Shown: positions 21,216 through 29,208 of the stretch, in pieces | How positions within the stretch are numbered: the first letter of the stretch is position 1 | Layout of the letters: each line of letters begins with the position of its first letter | Assembly (NCBI RefSeq): GCF_016919725.2 | Contig: NZ_JAJERH010000003.1 | Span: 117,424 to 181,423, forward strand | Direction: 5' to 3' | Source of the DNA: Virgibacillus sp. AGTR | GTDB taxonomy: Bacteria; Bacillota; Bacilli; Bacillales; Amphibacillaceae | Length of the DNA: 64,000 nt | The notes under the pieces: model-generated | The model's database searches: none | What the model saw: the letters and a program-made list of their open reading frames with translations, nothing else | What the model was told of the DNA's origin: nothing | Translations under genes and position numbers: made by a program

Positions 21216-22425
21216 ATATAGAATTTGACTCGTGCCGATTTTGTGCCGATTCAGATTCAGTTTTATTTCTTTTTGTGTAGGAGGCGAACTTATTTAGTTC
21301 GTCTTCTTCTATTTTTTCTGTAACATCTAAATAGGTATCTGCAGTTGTTTTAATTGTTTTATGTCCTAAACGTTGTGAAACGTATTTTATACTTGCACCA
21401 GCTTCTAATAATAAAACTGCATGCGTATGGCGAAAACCATGAGTACCTTTGTACTCAACACCTGCTTTCTTACAATAGTCCTGAATTGTTTCTCTCACAG
21501 TTGAAGGGGTTAAATAGTTTCCTAAATAATTCTGAAAGATTATTTCATCATCACTTCGTTTAAAGTTTTCATATTTAAAAATTACTTGATTTTGTATCAT
21601 CTTAAAACGCTTTAGTTCTTTTAAAATTTCATCATCAAGTTTTATAGTTCGATAAGAAGATGAATTTTTCAGTGTTGTTAACTTCAACTTATTGTTTTCG
21701 TTACGACTAGTTTGTCTTTCAATTGTTAGTCTTTTTCCGTTTAAATCAGTCCATTTTAATGCTAATGCTTCACTAATTCTCAACCCAGTTTGGCTTAGAA
21801 AGTACAACAACATGTAATATAAACGATATTCTTTAAATCTTTGATGCCGATATGTTTCCATAAAATCTAATAACTGGTTTAATTCTTCTAATCTATAATA
21901 TTTAATTTTCTTCTTGATAGCTATTTTATCTTTCACAGGAATCTTCATTTTACTCGTCGGATCCTTGTCTAAGATTTCCATTTCATGGACCACATAGTGA
22001 AAAATACTTTTGAGAACAGATAAATATTTAAGACGTGATCCAAATGAATATACATCTTCGCCATTATCGTCCTTCATATCAGCATACTTATTCATCCATC
22101 TTTTGATTTCGGGGCGTCTAATTCTAATTACTCGTTTATTTCCGAAATAAGGTAATATATGCAACCGAACAATTACTTCCAATTGCTTAAAGGTAGACTC
22201 CTTAACAGAGGCTTTTTTATGTTCATTCAGCCACTCCATTACTACATCTTCAAATGATATATCTCTGTCATTTAGAGTATGTCCATAATATATCTTTTCT
22301 TCTACTTTACCAGCTTCAATTTCCGCTTCCTTTTTTGATCGGAAAGTTCCGATGCTGAATTCTTTGCCATCTTTTGACACTCTCGCTTGCCATTTACCGC
22401 TTTTAAGTTGTCTAAAAGTAGCCAA
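21214..22425 (-). CDS. int: Phage integrase, tyrosine recombinase
   Basis: 403 residues. An N-terminal AP2-like arm-binding domain (SGKWQARVSKDGKEFSIGTF) and a SAM-like core-binding domain precede the catalytic domain. Catalytic residues: Arg in SQTGLRISEALAL, HxxR in THGFRHTHA, and GHKTIKTTADTYLDV with the His and the nucleophilic Tyr. It integrates and excises the phage, presumably at the end of sufB next to which it sits. The ATG is preceded by GGGAGG. Confidence 0.95.
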   Translation of the reverse strand: MATFRQLKSGKWQARVSKDGKEFSIGTFRSKKEAEIEAGKVEEKIYYGHTLNDRDISFEDVVMEWLNEHKKASVKESTFKQLEVIVRLHILPYFGNKRVIRIRRPEIKRWMNKYADMKDDNGEDVYSFGSRLKYLSVLKSIFHYVVHEMEILDKDPTSKMKIPVKDKIAIKKKIKYYRLEELNQLLDFMETYRHQRFKEYRLYYMLLYFLSQTGLRISEALALKWTDLNGKRLTIERQTSRNENNKLKLTTLKNSSSYRTIKLDDEILKELKRFKMIQNQVIFKYENFKRSDDEIIFQNYLGNYLTPSTVRETIQDYCKKAGVEYKGTHGFRHTHAVLLLEAGASIKYVSQRLGHKTIKTTADTYLDVTEKIEEDELNKFASYTKRNKTESESAQNRHESNSI

Positions 22426-22477
22426 TTTAATACCTCCCTAATTTATTTTTAATGAGATCATTTGTTCTGTTTAATGC

Positions 22478-22951
22478 TTAAAAATTTTTATACAACCATT
22501 CTTGAACACCAAGAGGTTCAAAGGCGATTGTATATTTTCCATAATTAACAATAACGCCATACTTCTCTTTATAGCGTTTTAATGCATGTTCTAAAAAAGT
22601 TTCAGTCACTCCTAAAAATTCAGCTAGTTCATATTTATTTCTAATATTCCCTTTATGAGCTTGTACAATTTTTGATAAAGGTACAATTTTTTCATAAGCC
22701 CAAGAACGTGCGAGTTGTTCCTGTTTACGGTTAACCAATTTAGTTTGGTCTAGTATGTCTCCTGCTGATGTATAATAATGTCCAATTTCTTCAGCAAGTA
22801 CACAGAGCTTATCAGCATACGTAGGTAACAATTTATTAATCCATATAATATTATTACTGTACAAACCTTTAGACTTCATTTTTCTTTCATAAACCTCAAT
22901 GTATTTATCGTCACATTCCTCCAATAAACTGTCATACGAATACATAATCAA
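22478..22951 (-). CDS. ImmA/IrrE-like phage protein
   Basis: 157 residues, placed between repressor and integrase like ImmA of ICEBs1 and many phages. ImmA proteins are zinc proteases that cleave the cI-type repressor to trigger induction. The motif here reads CVLAEEIGHYYTS: the second His and the Glu of HExxH are present but the first His is replaced by Glu, so proteolytic activity is uncertain. The C-terminal third predicts a winged-helix-like segment. Overlaps the repressor gene by four bases. Confidence 0.8.
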   Translation of the reverse strand: MIMYSYDSLLEECDDKYIEVYERKMKSKGLYSNNIIWINKLLPTYADKLCVLAEEIGHYYTSAGDILDQTKLVNRKQEQLARSWAYEKIVPLSKIVQAHKGNIRNKYELAEFLGVTETFLEHALKRYKEKYGVIVNYGKYTIAFEPLGVQEWLYKNF

Positions 22952-23292
22952 TCCCCCTTATTCTTACGTGCCTCTCTTCTCATAGCCACAAATCGCTTAA
23001 ATTCTTCAATCTCTTCTAATTCTTCTTCTGTCCACTCTTCCCCATCGTGATGTGCAGCTATAGTTTCATCATCTTCAACAAGGGTCTTTTTGTCAGTTCT
23101 TCCTAGAAGGTAGTCAACCGAAACGTTGAAGTAATCAGCTACTTTTTGTAAAGTTTCGCTTTTAGGTGATACGTTATCCCACCGCCTAATTTGTCCATTT
23201 GATATACCTATTTTTCTTTCTACTTCTGCAAAAGTAACTTTTTTATCATTACAAAGACTTTTTATTCTTTTCACTAAACTCACTTGTATCAA
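22948..23292 (-). CDS. cI-like repressor (XRE helix-turn-helix)
   Basis: 114 residues. N-terminal HTH: KVTFAEVERKIGISNGQIRRW, followed by VADYFNVSVDYLLGR typical of XRE repressors. The tail is short and very acidic (EEWTEEELEEIEEFKRF), without an S24 autocleavage domain, consistent with control by the ImmA-like protein next door. It would hold the rightward promoter at 23343-23371 off in the lysogen. Confidence 0.9.
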   Translation of the reverse strand: MIQVSLVKRIKSLCNDKKVTFAEVERKIGISNGQIRRWDNVSPKSETLQKVADYFNVSVDYLLGRTDKKTLVEDDETIAAHHDGEEWTEEELEEIEEFKRFVAMRREARKNKGD

Positions 23293-23342
23293 CCTTTCTA
23301 GAGCTTATGAAAAAAACAATTAACTTTTTAGTCAGTGTTTCG

Positions 23343-23371
23343 TTGACAAATAACATAAAAGTCATTATACT
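23343..23371 (+). promoter_or_regulatory. Rightward early promoter with overlapping leftward promoter
   Basis: Plus strand: TTGACA (23343-23348), 17 bp, TATACT (23366-23371), full consensus quality. Minus strand: TATAAT is read across 23364-23369, 71 bp before the repressor start, so the two -10 elements overlap. Only one can be used at a time, which would make a genetic switch. AAAAGTCATT occurs twice (from about 23357 and 23513) and may be part of repressor operators. Confidence 0.8.
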
Positions 23372-23564
23372 GTGTTCATAAGCTATTTAATTAGCAAAAA
23401 GACAATAAAAAATACGACCTATCTAAATACAAATTTTGCGTTGGGGAACGGATTAAATGTATTGTTGCAGGCTTTTTAAAGTCTTATTTAGCTATGGCTA
23501 TATAATAGCAAAAAAGTCATTTTAGGTCAATTACTTTAGCTAATTTAATAGCTTTTTATAAAAA

Positions 23565-23685
23565 CACTCACACTTAAGTTTCAACATCTAAACGAGCGGA
23601 GTACGCCAAGACCTATCAATTGGGATAGTGAGCGACACCAATAGGTCACGCCATGATTTTAGGTCTTGAAACTTGGGTGTGAGTG
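23565..23685 (+). ncRNA. Structured leader RNA before cro
   Basis: A 20-bp stem closes a 121-nt domain: CACTCACACTTAAGTTTCAA (23565-23584) pairs with 23666-23685, with only two G-U pairs. Inside, GACCTAT (23610-23616) pairs with ATAGGTC (23641-23647) and could alternatively use AGGTC at 23661-23665. The cro ribosome binding site GAAGGAGGG starts right after the stem. The transcript from the early promoter would carry a 5' leader of about 325 nt. No known RNA family is recognised. Confidence 0.6.
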
Positions 23686-23701
23686 AGAAGGAGGGTAGAT
23701 T

Positions 23702-23884
23702 ATGCCAAACGATTTAGCAGCAAAGGTTAAATCAGAAATGTATAAGCAAGGGATTACACAAAAGCGATTAGCTGAACTATTAGGTGTATCAGCTCCATAT
23801 GTTAGCGACATTATTAACGGAAGAAGAACAGGTGAAAAAGCTCAACAGCATGTAAAACATATTAAAAAGATTTTAGGTATTTAG
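23702..23884 (+). CDS. Cro-like XRE regulator
   Basis: 60 residues that are essentially one HTH: GITQKRLAELLGVSAPYVSDII. First gene of the rightward early operon, opposite the repressor, so it is the likely Cro. AAGGAGGG precedes the ATG at good distance. Confidence 0.87.
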   Translation: MPNDLAAKVKSEMYKQGITQKRLAELLGVSAPYVSDIINGRRTGEKAQQHVKHIKKILGI

Positions 23885-23917
23885 CAAAGAAATTATTAAG
23901 AACTTGTAGGTGTAAAT

Positions 23918-24181
23918 ATGATTCATGTTCAAGTTGATGAAGAAGCTATTAAAAAAATATATCAGGAAGCAATTAATCGGAGAATAGAGGAACTTGATAA
24001 AGAACTTGTTTTTTGGGATTCAAACGAATTAAAAAGAAGGACTTGTTTATCCTGGAACACAATTCAAGACACATTCTTTCATGATGAGCGGTTCCCAAAA
24101 GTTAAAGTAGGTGGTAAATGGTTGTACCCAGCTAAAGAAGCTGAAAAATTTTTAATTGAATGGATGAACGAAAGAAGGTGA
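23918..24181 (+). CDS. Phage helix-turn-helix protein, excisionase-like
   Basis: 87 residues. After an N-terminal helix comes an HTH of the MerR/excisionase type (ELKRRTCLSWNTIQ) and a wing ending GGKWLYPAKEAEKFLIEW, which resembles DNA-binding domains fed by the consensus 'phage HTH/excisionase' family. It could help excision with Int or regulate the early operon. GTAGGTG is its ribosome binding site. Confidence 0.7.
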   Translation: MIHVQVDEEAIKKIYQEAINRRIEELDKELVFWDSNELKRRTCLSWNTIQDTFFHDERFPKVKVGGKWLYPAKEAEKFLIEWMNERR

Positions 24182-24187
24182 ATCAAA

Positions 24188-24385
24188 TTGACTGATCCTA
24201 ATCAATTACATTTACAGCTGTTACAAAGGAGGTTTGATGACATTCTAAATAATCATCCAGAAATCCGTAAACAACGAGCTGAATTATTGCAGCAAGACAT
24301 GGAAATACTCTTTTCTTTACCAAATGAAAAAGCACACTCAGGAATAGCGGAATTGTATAAAAAGGTTAGCGAAATAGCTAGTTGA
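24188..24385 (+). CDS. Hypothetical early phage protein
   Basis: 65 residues, helical and charged, no recognised domain. TTG start at 24188 behind GAAAGAAGGTG. Tightly packed between neighbours of the early operon. Confidence 0.7.
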   Translation: MTDPNQLHLQLLQRRFDDILNNHPEIRKQRAELLQQDMEILFSLPNEKAHSGIAELYKKVSEIAS

Positions 24386-24399
24386 GGGAGGTAAATGGC

Positions 24400-24570
24400 A
24401 TGCGAGCAATAATAAGTTTTAATGGCAAGCAATGTCTAGTGAAAAGTATTTTCTGGGGTAAAAATGGAAGCATTAGTCATTTAAGCTTCTATGATAAAGA
24501 TGGCAATTACCAGACAATTTTCAACGTTGATTACGATCTTAAAAACATGATTACATGGGAGGTTTTATAA
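24400..24570 (+). CDS. Hypothetical early phage protein
   Basis: 56 residues, probably a small beta-rich domain (SIFWGKNGSISHLSFYDKDG). ATG at 24400 is chosen because GGGAGG (24386-24391) lies eight bases before it; an in-frame TTG at 24382 overlaps the previous stop and has no site. Function unknown. Confidence 0.7.
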   Translation: MRAIISFNGKQCLVKSIFWGKNGSISHLSFYDKDGNYQTIFNVDYDLKNMITWEVL

Positions 24571-24816
24571 ATGTCTTTAAAAGACCATTATCTCGAAGAA
24601 GATATGGACAAAGTTCTTAATCACATTGAAAACATAGCAGAAGCTGGTCTTAATGGATTAAAGTCAGCTAAAACTGCCAATGAAGATTTAGCAAAGAATG
24701 CATTGTTTCAGATTAATCATTCCATGAAAGCCATACTTGATTACAACAAAAAGAAGCTAGGTAAAGAAAATCGTTTTAATAAAGTAAACGAACAAGTTAG
24801 GAAAGATTGGTTTTGA
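24571..24816 (+). CDS. Hypothetical early phage protein
   Basis: 81 residues, nearly all helical (DHYLEEDMDKVLNHIENIAE), acidic N-terminal half and basic C-terminal half. GGGAGG lies before the ATG. Abuts the previous gene without a gap. No family recognised. Confidence 0.72.
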   Translation: MSLKDHYLEEDMDKVLNHIENIAEAGLNGLKSAKTANEDLAKNALFQINHSMKAILDYNKKKLGKENRFNKVNEQVRKDWF

Positions 24817-24902
24817 ATAGGTTCATAGAATCTGATTGGACATATGTGGTGTTGTTTGCAGTTATAGTCCTCTGGAATTATTACTTAATCATTACTTATT
24901 GA
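24813..24902 (+). CDS. Tiny membrane peptide
   Basis: 29 residues: MNRFIESDWTYVVLF followed by a hydrophobic helix to the end. TTG start overlaps the stop of the previous gene (TTGA overlap), with AGGAAAG upstream. One transmembrane segment, unknown role. The coupled start makes translation plausible but not certain. Confidence 0.45.
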   Translation: MNRFIESDWTYVVLFAVIVLWNYYLIITY

Positions 24903-24917
24903 AGGGAGGTGAGGAAT

Positions 24918-24980
24918 ATGAAGCTAGGAAGTTTTGCAGGTGCACTGGTTATAGCTTTAATTATAGCAATAATTATTTGA
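24918..24980 (+). CDS. Tiny membrane peptide with a strong ribosome binding site
   Basis: 20 residues, MKLGSFAGALVIALIIAIII, a single hydrophobic helix with almost no other sequence. GAAGGGAGGTGAGG before the ATG is one of the best sites in the region, which argues for real translation. Such peptides can be lysogenic membrane effectors or type I toxins, but no antisense RNA was identified. Confidence 0.55.
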   Translation: MKLGSFAGALVIALIIAIII

Positions 24981-24995
24981 AGGTAGGTGAGTAAA

Positions 24996-25346
24996 GTGGT
25001 TTTGATGACTGGATTACTGTATTCAAAAAACGTTGATAATATCTTAAATCTTAAACACTCAAAAAGATATGAGGCTCAACATAAAAACCTTAGTGATAGA
25101 TCTTATCTTGGTTATACAGTGATCAAATTAGATGAAGATGTAACGTTTTATATTGGTTGGAGAGAAGATGACATGAAAGAATATAAAGCATTTAAAGGTG
25201 ATTATCTTGTACAAACGATAATGCAACCGCCGGAAATCATAAAGACTTGGTATGAATTAAGAATCAAATATAAAGTATTTCAAAATAAAAAGCAGTCAGC
25301 GGCAACTGACTACTCAAATAAAAAAACATTATCAAAAACAGTATAG
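24996..25346 (+). CDS. Hypothetical early phage protein
   Basis: About 116 residues, mixed alpha/beta, with DVTFYIGWREDDMKEYKAF in the middle. Start not certain: GTG at 24987, GTG at 24996, TTG at 25002 and ATG at 25005 are in frame; AGGTGA at 24985-24990 overlaps the first, and I prefer 24996. No family recognised; it precedes the helicase gene. Confidence 0.7.
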   Translation: MVLMTGLLYSKNVDNILNLKHSKRYEAQHKNLSDRSYLGYTVIKLDEDVTFYIGWREDDMKEYKAFKGDYLVQTIMQPPEIIKTWYELRIKYKVFQNKKQSAATDYSNKKTLSKTV

Positions 25347-25366
25347 CACGAAATGAAGTGATGTAA

Positions 25367-26593
25367 ATGAAACTCTTTCCACATCAAGAGAAAGTTTTAG
25401 ATCAAACATATTACTATAACAGGGTTGCGTACTACCTTGACATGGGTTTAGGAAAAACATTCGTTGGCAGTGAAAAAATGTGGGAATTGAATACACCTTA
25501 CAATCTAGTAATCTGTCAAAAGTCCAAAATAGGTGATTGGAAAGAACACTTTGAACACCATTATCCAGAATACCAGGTCATTGTATTTGATAAACAAAGT
25601 ATAGATAGAATTCCTGAAGAGAGTATCCTCATTATCAACTATGACAAGGTATGGAGAAGGCCGGAACTAGAAAAATTAAGGCATTTCACACTCATGTTAG
25701 ATGAAAGTAGCATGATTAAGAATGAAAAATCGAACAGGTCTAAATTTATTTTAAGTTTAGCTGCAGACAATGTGATCTTACTTTCAGGTACTCCAACAGG
25801 TGGAAAGTATGAAGAATTATGGAGCCAATTGCATTTACTTGGTTGGAATATAAAAAAGGAACTCTTTATGAATCAATTTGTCATTCAAGAATGGGATGAT
25901 CTTAACCAAAAGTTTAAAATCACCGGTTACAAAAATGTAGAACGATTGAAGAAAAAGTTAAGGCAATATGGTGCAGTGTTTATGAAAACTGATGAAGTAT
26001 TCGATTTACCACCAATGAATGAGCAAATTATAAAGATTACTAGTACTAAACAATATACCGACTTTGCAAAAGATCACATTATTGAGATCGATAATGAATT
26101 ACTACTCGGTGATACTGCAGCATCTAAGAAAATGTATTTGCGACAACTAGCAAGTGTTTATAATCAAAACAAACTGCAGTATGTAAAAGACTTAATTGAT
26201 AGTACCAATGATAGAATCATTATCTTTTACAACTTTAAAAAAGAGTACGCTACATTAGTTGATTTAATCGATAGACCAATATCTAGTATCAATGGAGATA
26301 TTAAAGATTTGACTGCTTATGAACAAGAAGAGAATAGTATCACTCTTATTCAGTACCAAGCAGGTGCTATGGGATTGAATTTGCAAAAGGCAAATAAGAT
26401 TATCTATTTTTCATTAACAGATAAGAGTGAGCTATTTGAACAGAGCAAGAAACGTATTAATCGTATTGGACAAGAAAGGCCTTGTTTCTATTACTTCCCA
26501 CTTACTAAAGGAAGTATCGAATGGAGAATGAAGGAAGTCCTGGAGCAACGGAAAGATTATACAGATGAACTATTTGAAGAGGAGGAAATGTAA
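25367..26593 (+). CDS. SNF2-type DEAD-like helicase
   Basis: 408 residues with both RecA-like lobes. Motif I DMGLGKTF near residue 26, motif II MLDESSMIKN near 112, motif III LLSGTPTGG near 142, and motif VI EQSKKRINRIGQ near 367. The DESS motif II is the phage variant of DEAH. It is compact, as in other small phage SNF2 helicases, and probably remodels DNA in replication or recombination. ATG behind GAAGTGATG. Confidence 0.92.
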   Translation: MKLFPHQEKVLDQTYYYNRVAYYLDMGLGKTFVGSEKMWELNTPYNLVICQKSKIGDWKEHFEHHYPEYQVIVFDKQSIDRIPEESILIINYDKVWRRPELEKLRHFTLMLDESSMIKNEKSNRSKFILSLAADNVILLSGTPTGGKYEELWSQLHLLGWNIKKELFMNQFVIQEWDDLNQKFKITGYKNVERLKKKLRQYGAVFMKTDEVFDLPPMNEQIIKITSTKQYTDFAKDHIIEIDNELLLGDTAASKKMYLRQLASVYNQNKLQYVKDLIDSTNDRIIIFYNFKKEYATLVDLIDRPISSINGDIKDLTAYEQEENSITLIQYQAGAMGLNLQKANKIIYFSLTDKSELFEQSKKRINRIGQERPCFYYFPLTKGSIEWRMKEVLEQRKDYTDELFEEEEM

Positions 26594-26971
26594 TTGGGTG
26601 AAATGGCAGATTTAGCACGTGAACAGTACTATGAAAGTTTGGCAGATTTACGACCAAGTAAAGATAACCCTTATAAAACAGAAGCAGTATTAAACCGCAC
26701 AAACTGGGTTGATGGTTATGGCACTGTCCATGAACTAAAGGATATGGAACGTGATCACTTACAAAACGTTTTGTTCTTTATCTATAGAAGACGTGATCGC
26801 TACTGGTTAAATTGCAATGATGTTTCTTTAATTGAAAAGTTCAAGGATGGTGATGAGTTTTTCCAAGTTGTAATTCGTAATAGTACCATTTGGAAATCTA
26901 TTATTGCTGAACTGCAAAGACCAGTTGAAGGATTTAATTTTAAATTTACTGTACCAGGGGAGGCAGAATGA
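26594..26971 (+). CDS. Hypothetical early phage protein
   Basis: 125 residues, starting MGEMADLAREQYYESLADLR. TTG at 26594 is used since GGAGG (26580-26584) is nine bases away; the nearby ATG at 26603 has no good site. Alpha/beta, no domain recognised. Follows the helicase with no gap. Confidence 0.7.
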   Translation: MGEMADLAREQYYESLADLRPSKDNPYKTEAVLNRTNWVDGYGTVHELKDMERDHLQNVLFFIYRRRDRYWLNCNDVSLIEKFKDGDEFFQVVIRNSTIWKSIIAELQRPVEGFNFKFTVPGEAE

Positions 26972-27147
26972 TGAACGTTTGGTTGGTAATTGATATGGCG
27001 GAGAGTACTGGATCGCAAATAGTAAAAGGTATTTTTGATAGCGAACAAAAGGCAAAACTATTTATTGCCGATTATGTATTAGAAGAGTGTGGATCTGGTG
27101 ATGATATAGAGCTTATTAAAAAGAAGGTTGAGGTGACTAAAGAGTGA
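26968..27147 (+). CDS. Small hypothetical phage protein
   Basis: 59 residues (MMNVWLVIDMAESTGSQIV), probably a small alpha/beta fold; the pattern 'fSeyekA' here IFDSEQKAKLF resembles short phage proteins of unknown function. ATGA overlap with the previous gene and GGGGAGG in front. Its end overlaps the next start (GTGA). Confidence 0.68.
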   Translation: MMNVWLVIDMAESTGSQIVKGIFDSEQKAKLFIADYVLEECGSGDDIELIKKKVEVTKE

Positions 27148-27977
27148 ACGAACTACAAGTGAAAACTATTGACCTAACACCTGCCAAAGTAGAATTTAAT
27201 TTTGAAGAGTTATCTGCAGTACTGGATGATCAACTTGCTAAATACGAAGGTTTGGAATTTACGGAACAAGATGCTACTGCATGTAAGAAAACCATTACGG
27301 AACTAAATAAAGGTAAAAAGGCATTGGACACCTATCGTAAAGAAACCAAGAAGGAACTTACTGTATCTGTAACCAGATTTGAAAATCAATGTAAGGAACT
27401 TGGTAAGAAATTTGATTCAGTTATCAATCCTTTAAAAGAGCAGCATGACCAGTTTGAGGAAAAACGTAAGGAAATCAAGCGTATGGAAATTGAAGGTTAT
27501 ATTGATCACCTAATCCATATTGAAGGTCTTAATGATAAATATGCTTCTCAATTAGTAGTTGAAGAAAGCTATTTAACAAAGAGCAAAACAATTAAATCTA
27601 TTAAAGAAGAGCTTATTGTCAAAGCTGAACATCTTGGAGTCCAACAGGATAAAGAAAAAGCTGATCAAGAAGTTATCAAAAGCCATGTAGATTTAATTAA
27701 TTTGGAGAATGGAACAGATCTACTCAATATCACTTATATTTCATTACTCGACCATGAAATTCCTGTGAATGAGATTAAGAATCAAATAGAACGTGATGCA
27801 AAAATTAAAGTTAAAAATGACCAGATGAAAGAAGTTCCTCTTAGTGAAGCACCTGGTCATACCGAAGAAGATATTTTTGTTGAAACCTATCATGTGGAAG
27901 GTACGGAAGGTCAATTGCAAAAGCTTGAAGAGTATATGAGTAGTCAAAGTCTAACTTGGTCAGTGATGGAAGAATGA
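27144..27977 (+). CDS. DUF1351-type phage recombination-associated protein
   Basis: 277 residues, strongly coiled-coil: KKTITELNKGKKALDTYRKE, then KLKEQHDQFEEKRKEIK-like segments. This is the layout of DUF1351 proteins found near phage recombination genes, whose role is not settled. GTG start overlaps the previous stop. Confidence 0.75.
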   Translation: MNELQVKTIDLTPAKVEFNFEELSAVLDDQLAKYEGLEFTEQDATACKKTITELNKGKKALDTYRKETKKELTVSVTRFENQCKELGKKFDSVINPLKEQHDQFEEKRKEIKRMEIEGYIDHLIHIEGLNDKYASQLVVEESYLTKSKTIKSIKEELIVKAEHLGVQQDKEKADQEVIKSHVDLINLENGTDLLNITYISLLDHEIPVNEIKNQIERDAKIKVKNDQMKEVPLSEAPGHTEEDIFVETYHVEGTEGQLQKLEEYMSSQSLTWSVMEE

Positions 27978-28114
27978 TTGAAATCATTGGCATAAAGACA
28001 AAGAGGGTTTATGTGAAAGGTAATCAAGCATATTGCTTCCGTATGTTAAATGAAAAGTATCCAAGTAAACAAGGCACTATTTACCCTGAACCTTTACTGG
28101 TGGTGAGAGTTTGA
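27974..28114 (+). CDS. Small hypothetical phage protein
   Basis: 46 residues, beta-rich and basic (GIKTKRVYVKGNQAYCFRML). ATGA overlap upstream and GTTTGA/TTGA overlap downstream, so it is in a chain of translationally coupled genes. No family recognised. Confidence 0.6.
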   Translation: MIEIIGIKTKRVYVKGNQAYCFRMLNEKYPSKQGTIYPEPLLVVRV

Positions 28115-28392
28115 AAGAATCAGCATTTCAGAAAAAAGTAATTGCTTATCTAAAAAGTAAGGACACTTGGCACATTAAATATTGGGCAGGATCTCAATAC
28201 ACCAAAGAAGGTGTTCCTGACATATTAGCTTGTATAGATGGTACTTTTCACGGTATCGAATTAAAAACAGATGTTGGTAAACCTAGTAAACTTCAACTCT
28301 ATAACATTCGGAAGATAAAAGATTCCGGTGGAGAGGCTTATATTTTAAGACCAAAAGACTTTGCAGCATGGAAAGAGAGGTGGTTTGGTTGA
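28111..28392 (+). CDS. VRR-NUC domain nuclease
   Basis: 93 residues. GVPDILACIDGTFHGIELK contains the PD-x(n)-ExK catalytic core (Asp in GVPDI, Glu and Lys in GIELK), and Gln in SKLQLYN follows, typical of the stand-alone phage VRR-NUC family, Holliday-junction-like nucleases. TTG start behind GGTGGTGAG. Confidence 0.88.
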   Translation: MKESAFQKKVIAYLKSKDTWHIKYWAGSQYTKEGVPDILACIDGTFHGIELKTDVGKPSKLQLYNIRKIKDSGGEAYILRPKDFAAWKERWFG

Positions 28393-28535
28393 GCGAAAAG
28401 AAATGTCGTAGCTGTGGTTGCACTTGGGATAATGCTTGCATAACAGAGTATGGGCCATGTTGGTGGTTAGAAGAAGATTTGTGTAGTGCATGTAGTGAAC
28501 AGTTGAACGGTGATGTAGTAGAGGTGATTGAATGA
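28389..28535 (+). CDS. Cys-rich small phage protein
   Basis: 48 residues with six Cys: KKCRSCGCTWDNAC and later WWLEEDLCSACSEQ. Two CxxC pairs suggest a zinc ribbon. It matches the small Cys-rich phage proteins (CxxCGCTWDxAC) often seen in early operons. TTG start overlaps the previous stop (TTGA). Confidence 0.7.
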   Translation: MSEKKCRSCGCTWDNACITEYGPCWWLEEDLCSACSEQLNGDVVEVIE

Positions 28536-28816
28536 GTGAAAAGAAGGTATTAATATCCGTTAAAAATGTTCGTATTAAAGATTACGACAGCATGAATGTA
28601 ATGGTAGAACGTTATGAAGATGTATTTATACCAAAGTACAAAACAACCATTAAAAAGTGGGTATTTAAAGGTTATTCACGTAGCATTTTATCAGCATTAC
28701 TAGACATCCAAAGAAATGAACTTTTGATTGATAGAAATGCAGTAACTAATTTAGATAGTTATTTGAACCAAGTAGAACAATCCAACGCTGCTTTAATGGA
28801 AGTGATGAAGGAATGA
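28532..28816 (+). CDS. Hypothetical early phage protein
   Basis: 94 residues, N-terminal beta strands (KKVLISVKNVRIKDYDSM) then helix. ATGA overlaps on both ends. No family recognised. Confidence 0.7.
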   Translation: MSEKKVLISVKNVRIKDYDSMNVMVERYEDVFIPKYKTTIKKWVFKGYSRSILSALLDIQRNELLIDRNAVTNLDSYLNQVEQSNAALMEVMKE

Positions 28817-29208
28817 AACCACCAAAGAACTGTCCTTATTGTGGAAATGAAGTAGTGCTTACAAGCAATAAAGAAATTTATGGTCGTGAATTTGGTAATG
28901 GAAGATGCTATCTTTGTAGAACTTGCGGAGCTAGTGTAGGTGTTCATGGAGGAAAAAAAGGTACGAGGCCATTAGGAATATTAGCAACCAAAGAAATGAA
29001 AGTATTAAAAAAAGCCTGTCATGATCTTTTTGATCCTATTTGGAAATCAAAGAAGGTAAATAGAGGTAAGTTATATCGAATACTAGCAAGTCAATTAGAT
29101 ATTAACGTAGAAGATTGTCATTTTGGACACTTTGAAATGGACCAGTTATTTCAAGCTCTTAAAATTATGTCCGTTCCTAATTGGTGGAAAGCAGGTGAAA
29201 CATCATGA
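28813..29208 (+). CDS. DUF3268-type zinc-finger phage protein
   Basis: 131 residues. CPYCGNEV and CYLCRTCGASVGVH form a four-Cys zinc finger in the first 45 residues; the remainder (KKACHDLFDPIWKS) is the conserved part of the DUF3268 family of phage proteins. Likely nucleic-acid binding. Confidence 0.8.
   Translation: MKPPKNCPYCGNEVVLTSNKEIYGREFGNGRCYLCRTCGASVGVHGGKKGTRPLGILATKEMKVLKKACHDLFDPIWKSKKVNRGKLYRILASQLDINVEDCHFGHFEMDQLFQALKIMSVPNWWKAGETS

Noticed and set aside
24918..24980. Type I toxin-antitoxin unit
   Set aside because: The peptide is toxin-like in size, but no antisense promoter or RNA could be made out, so the claim is not made.
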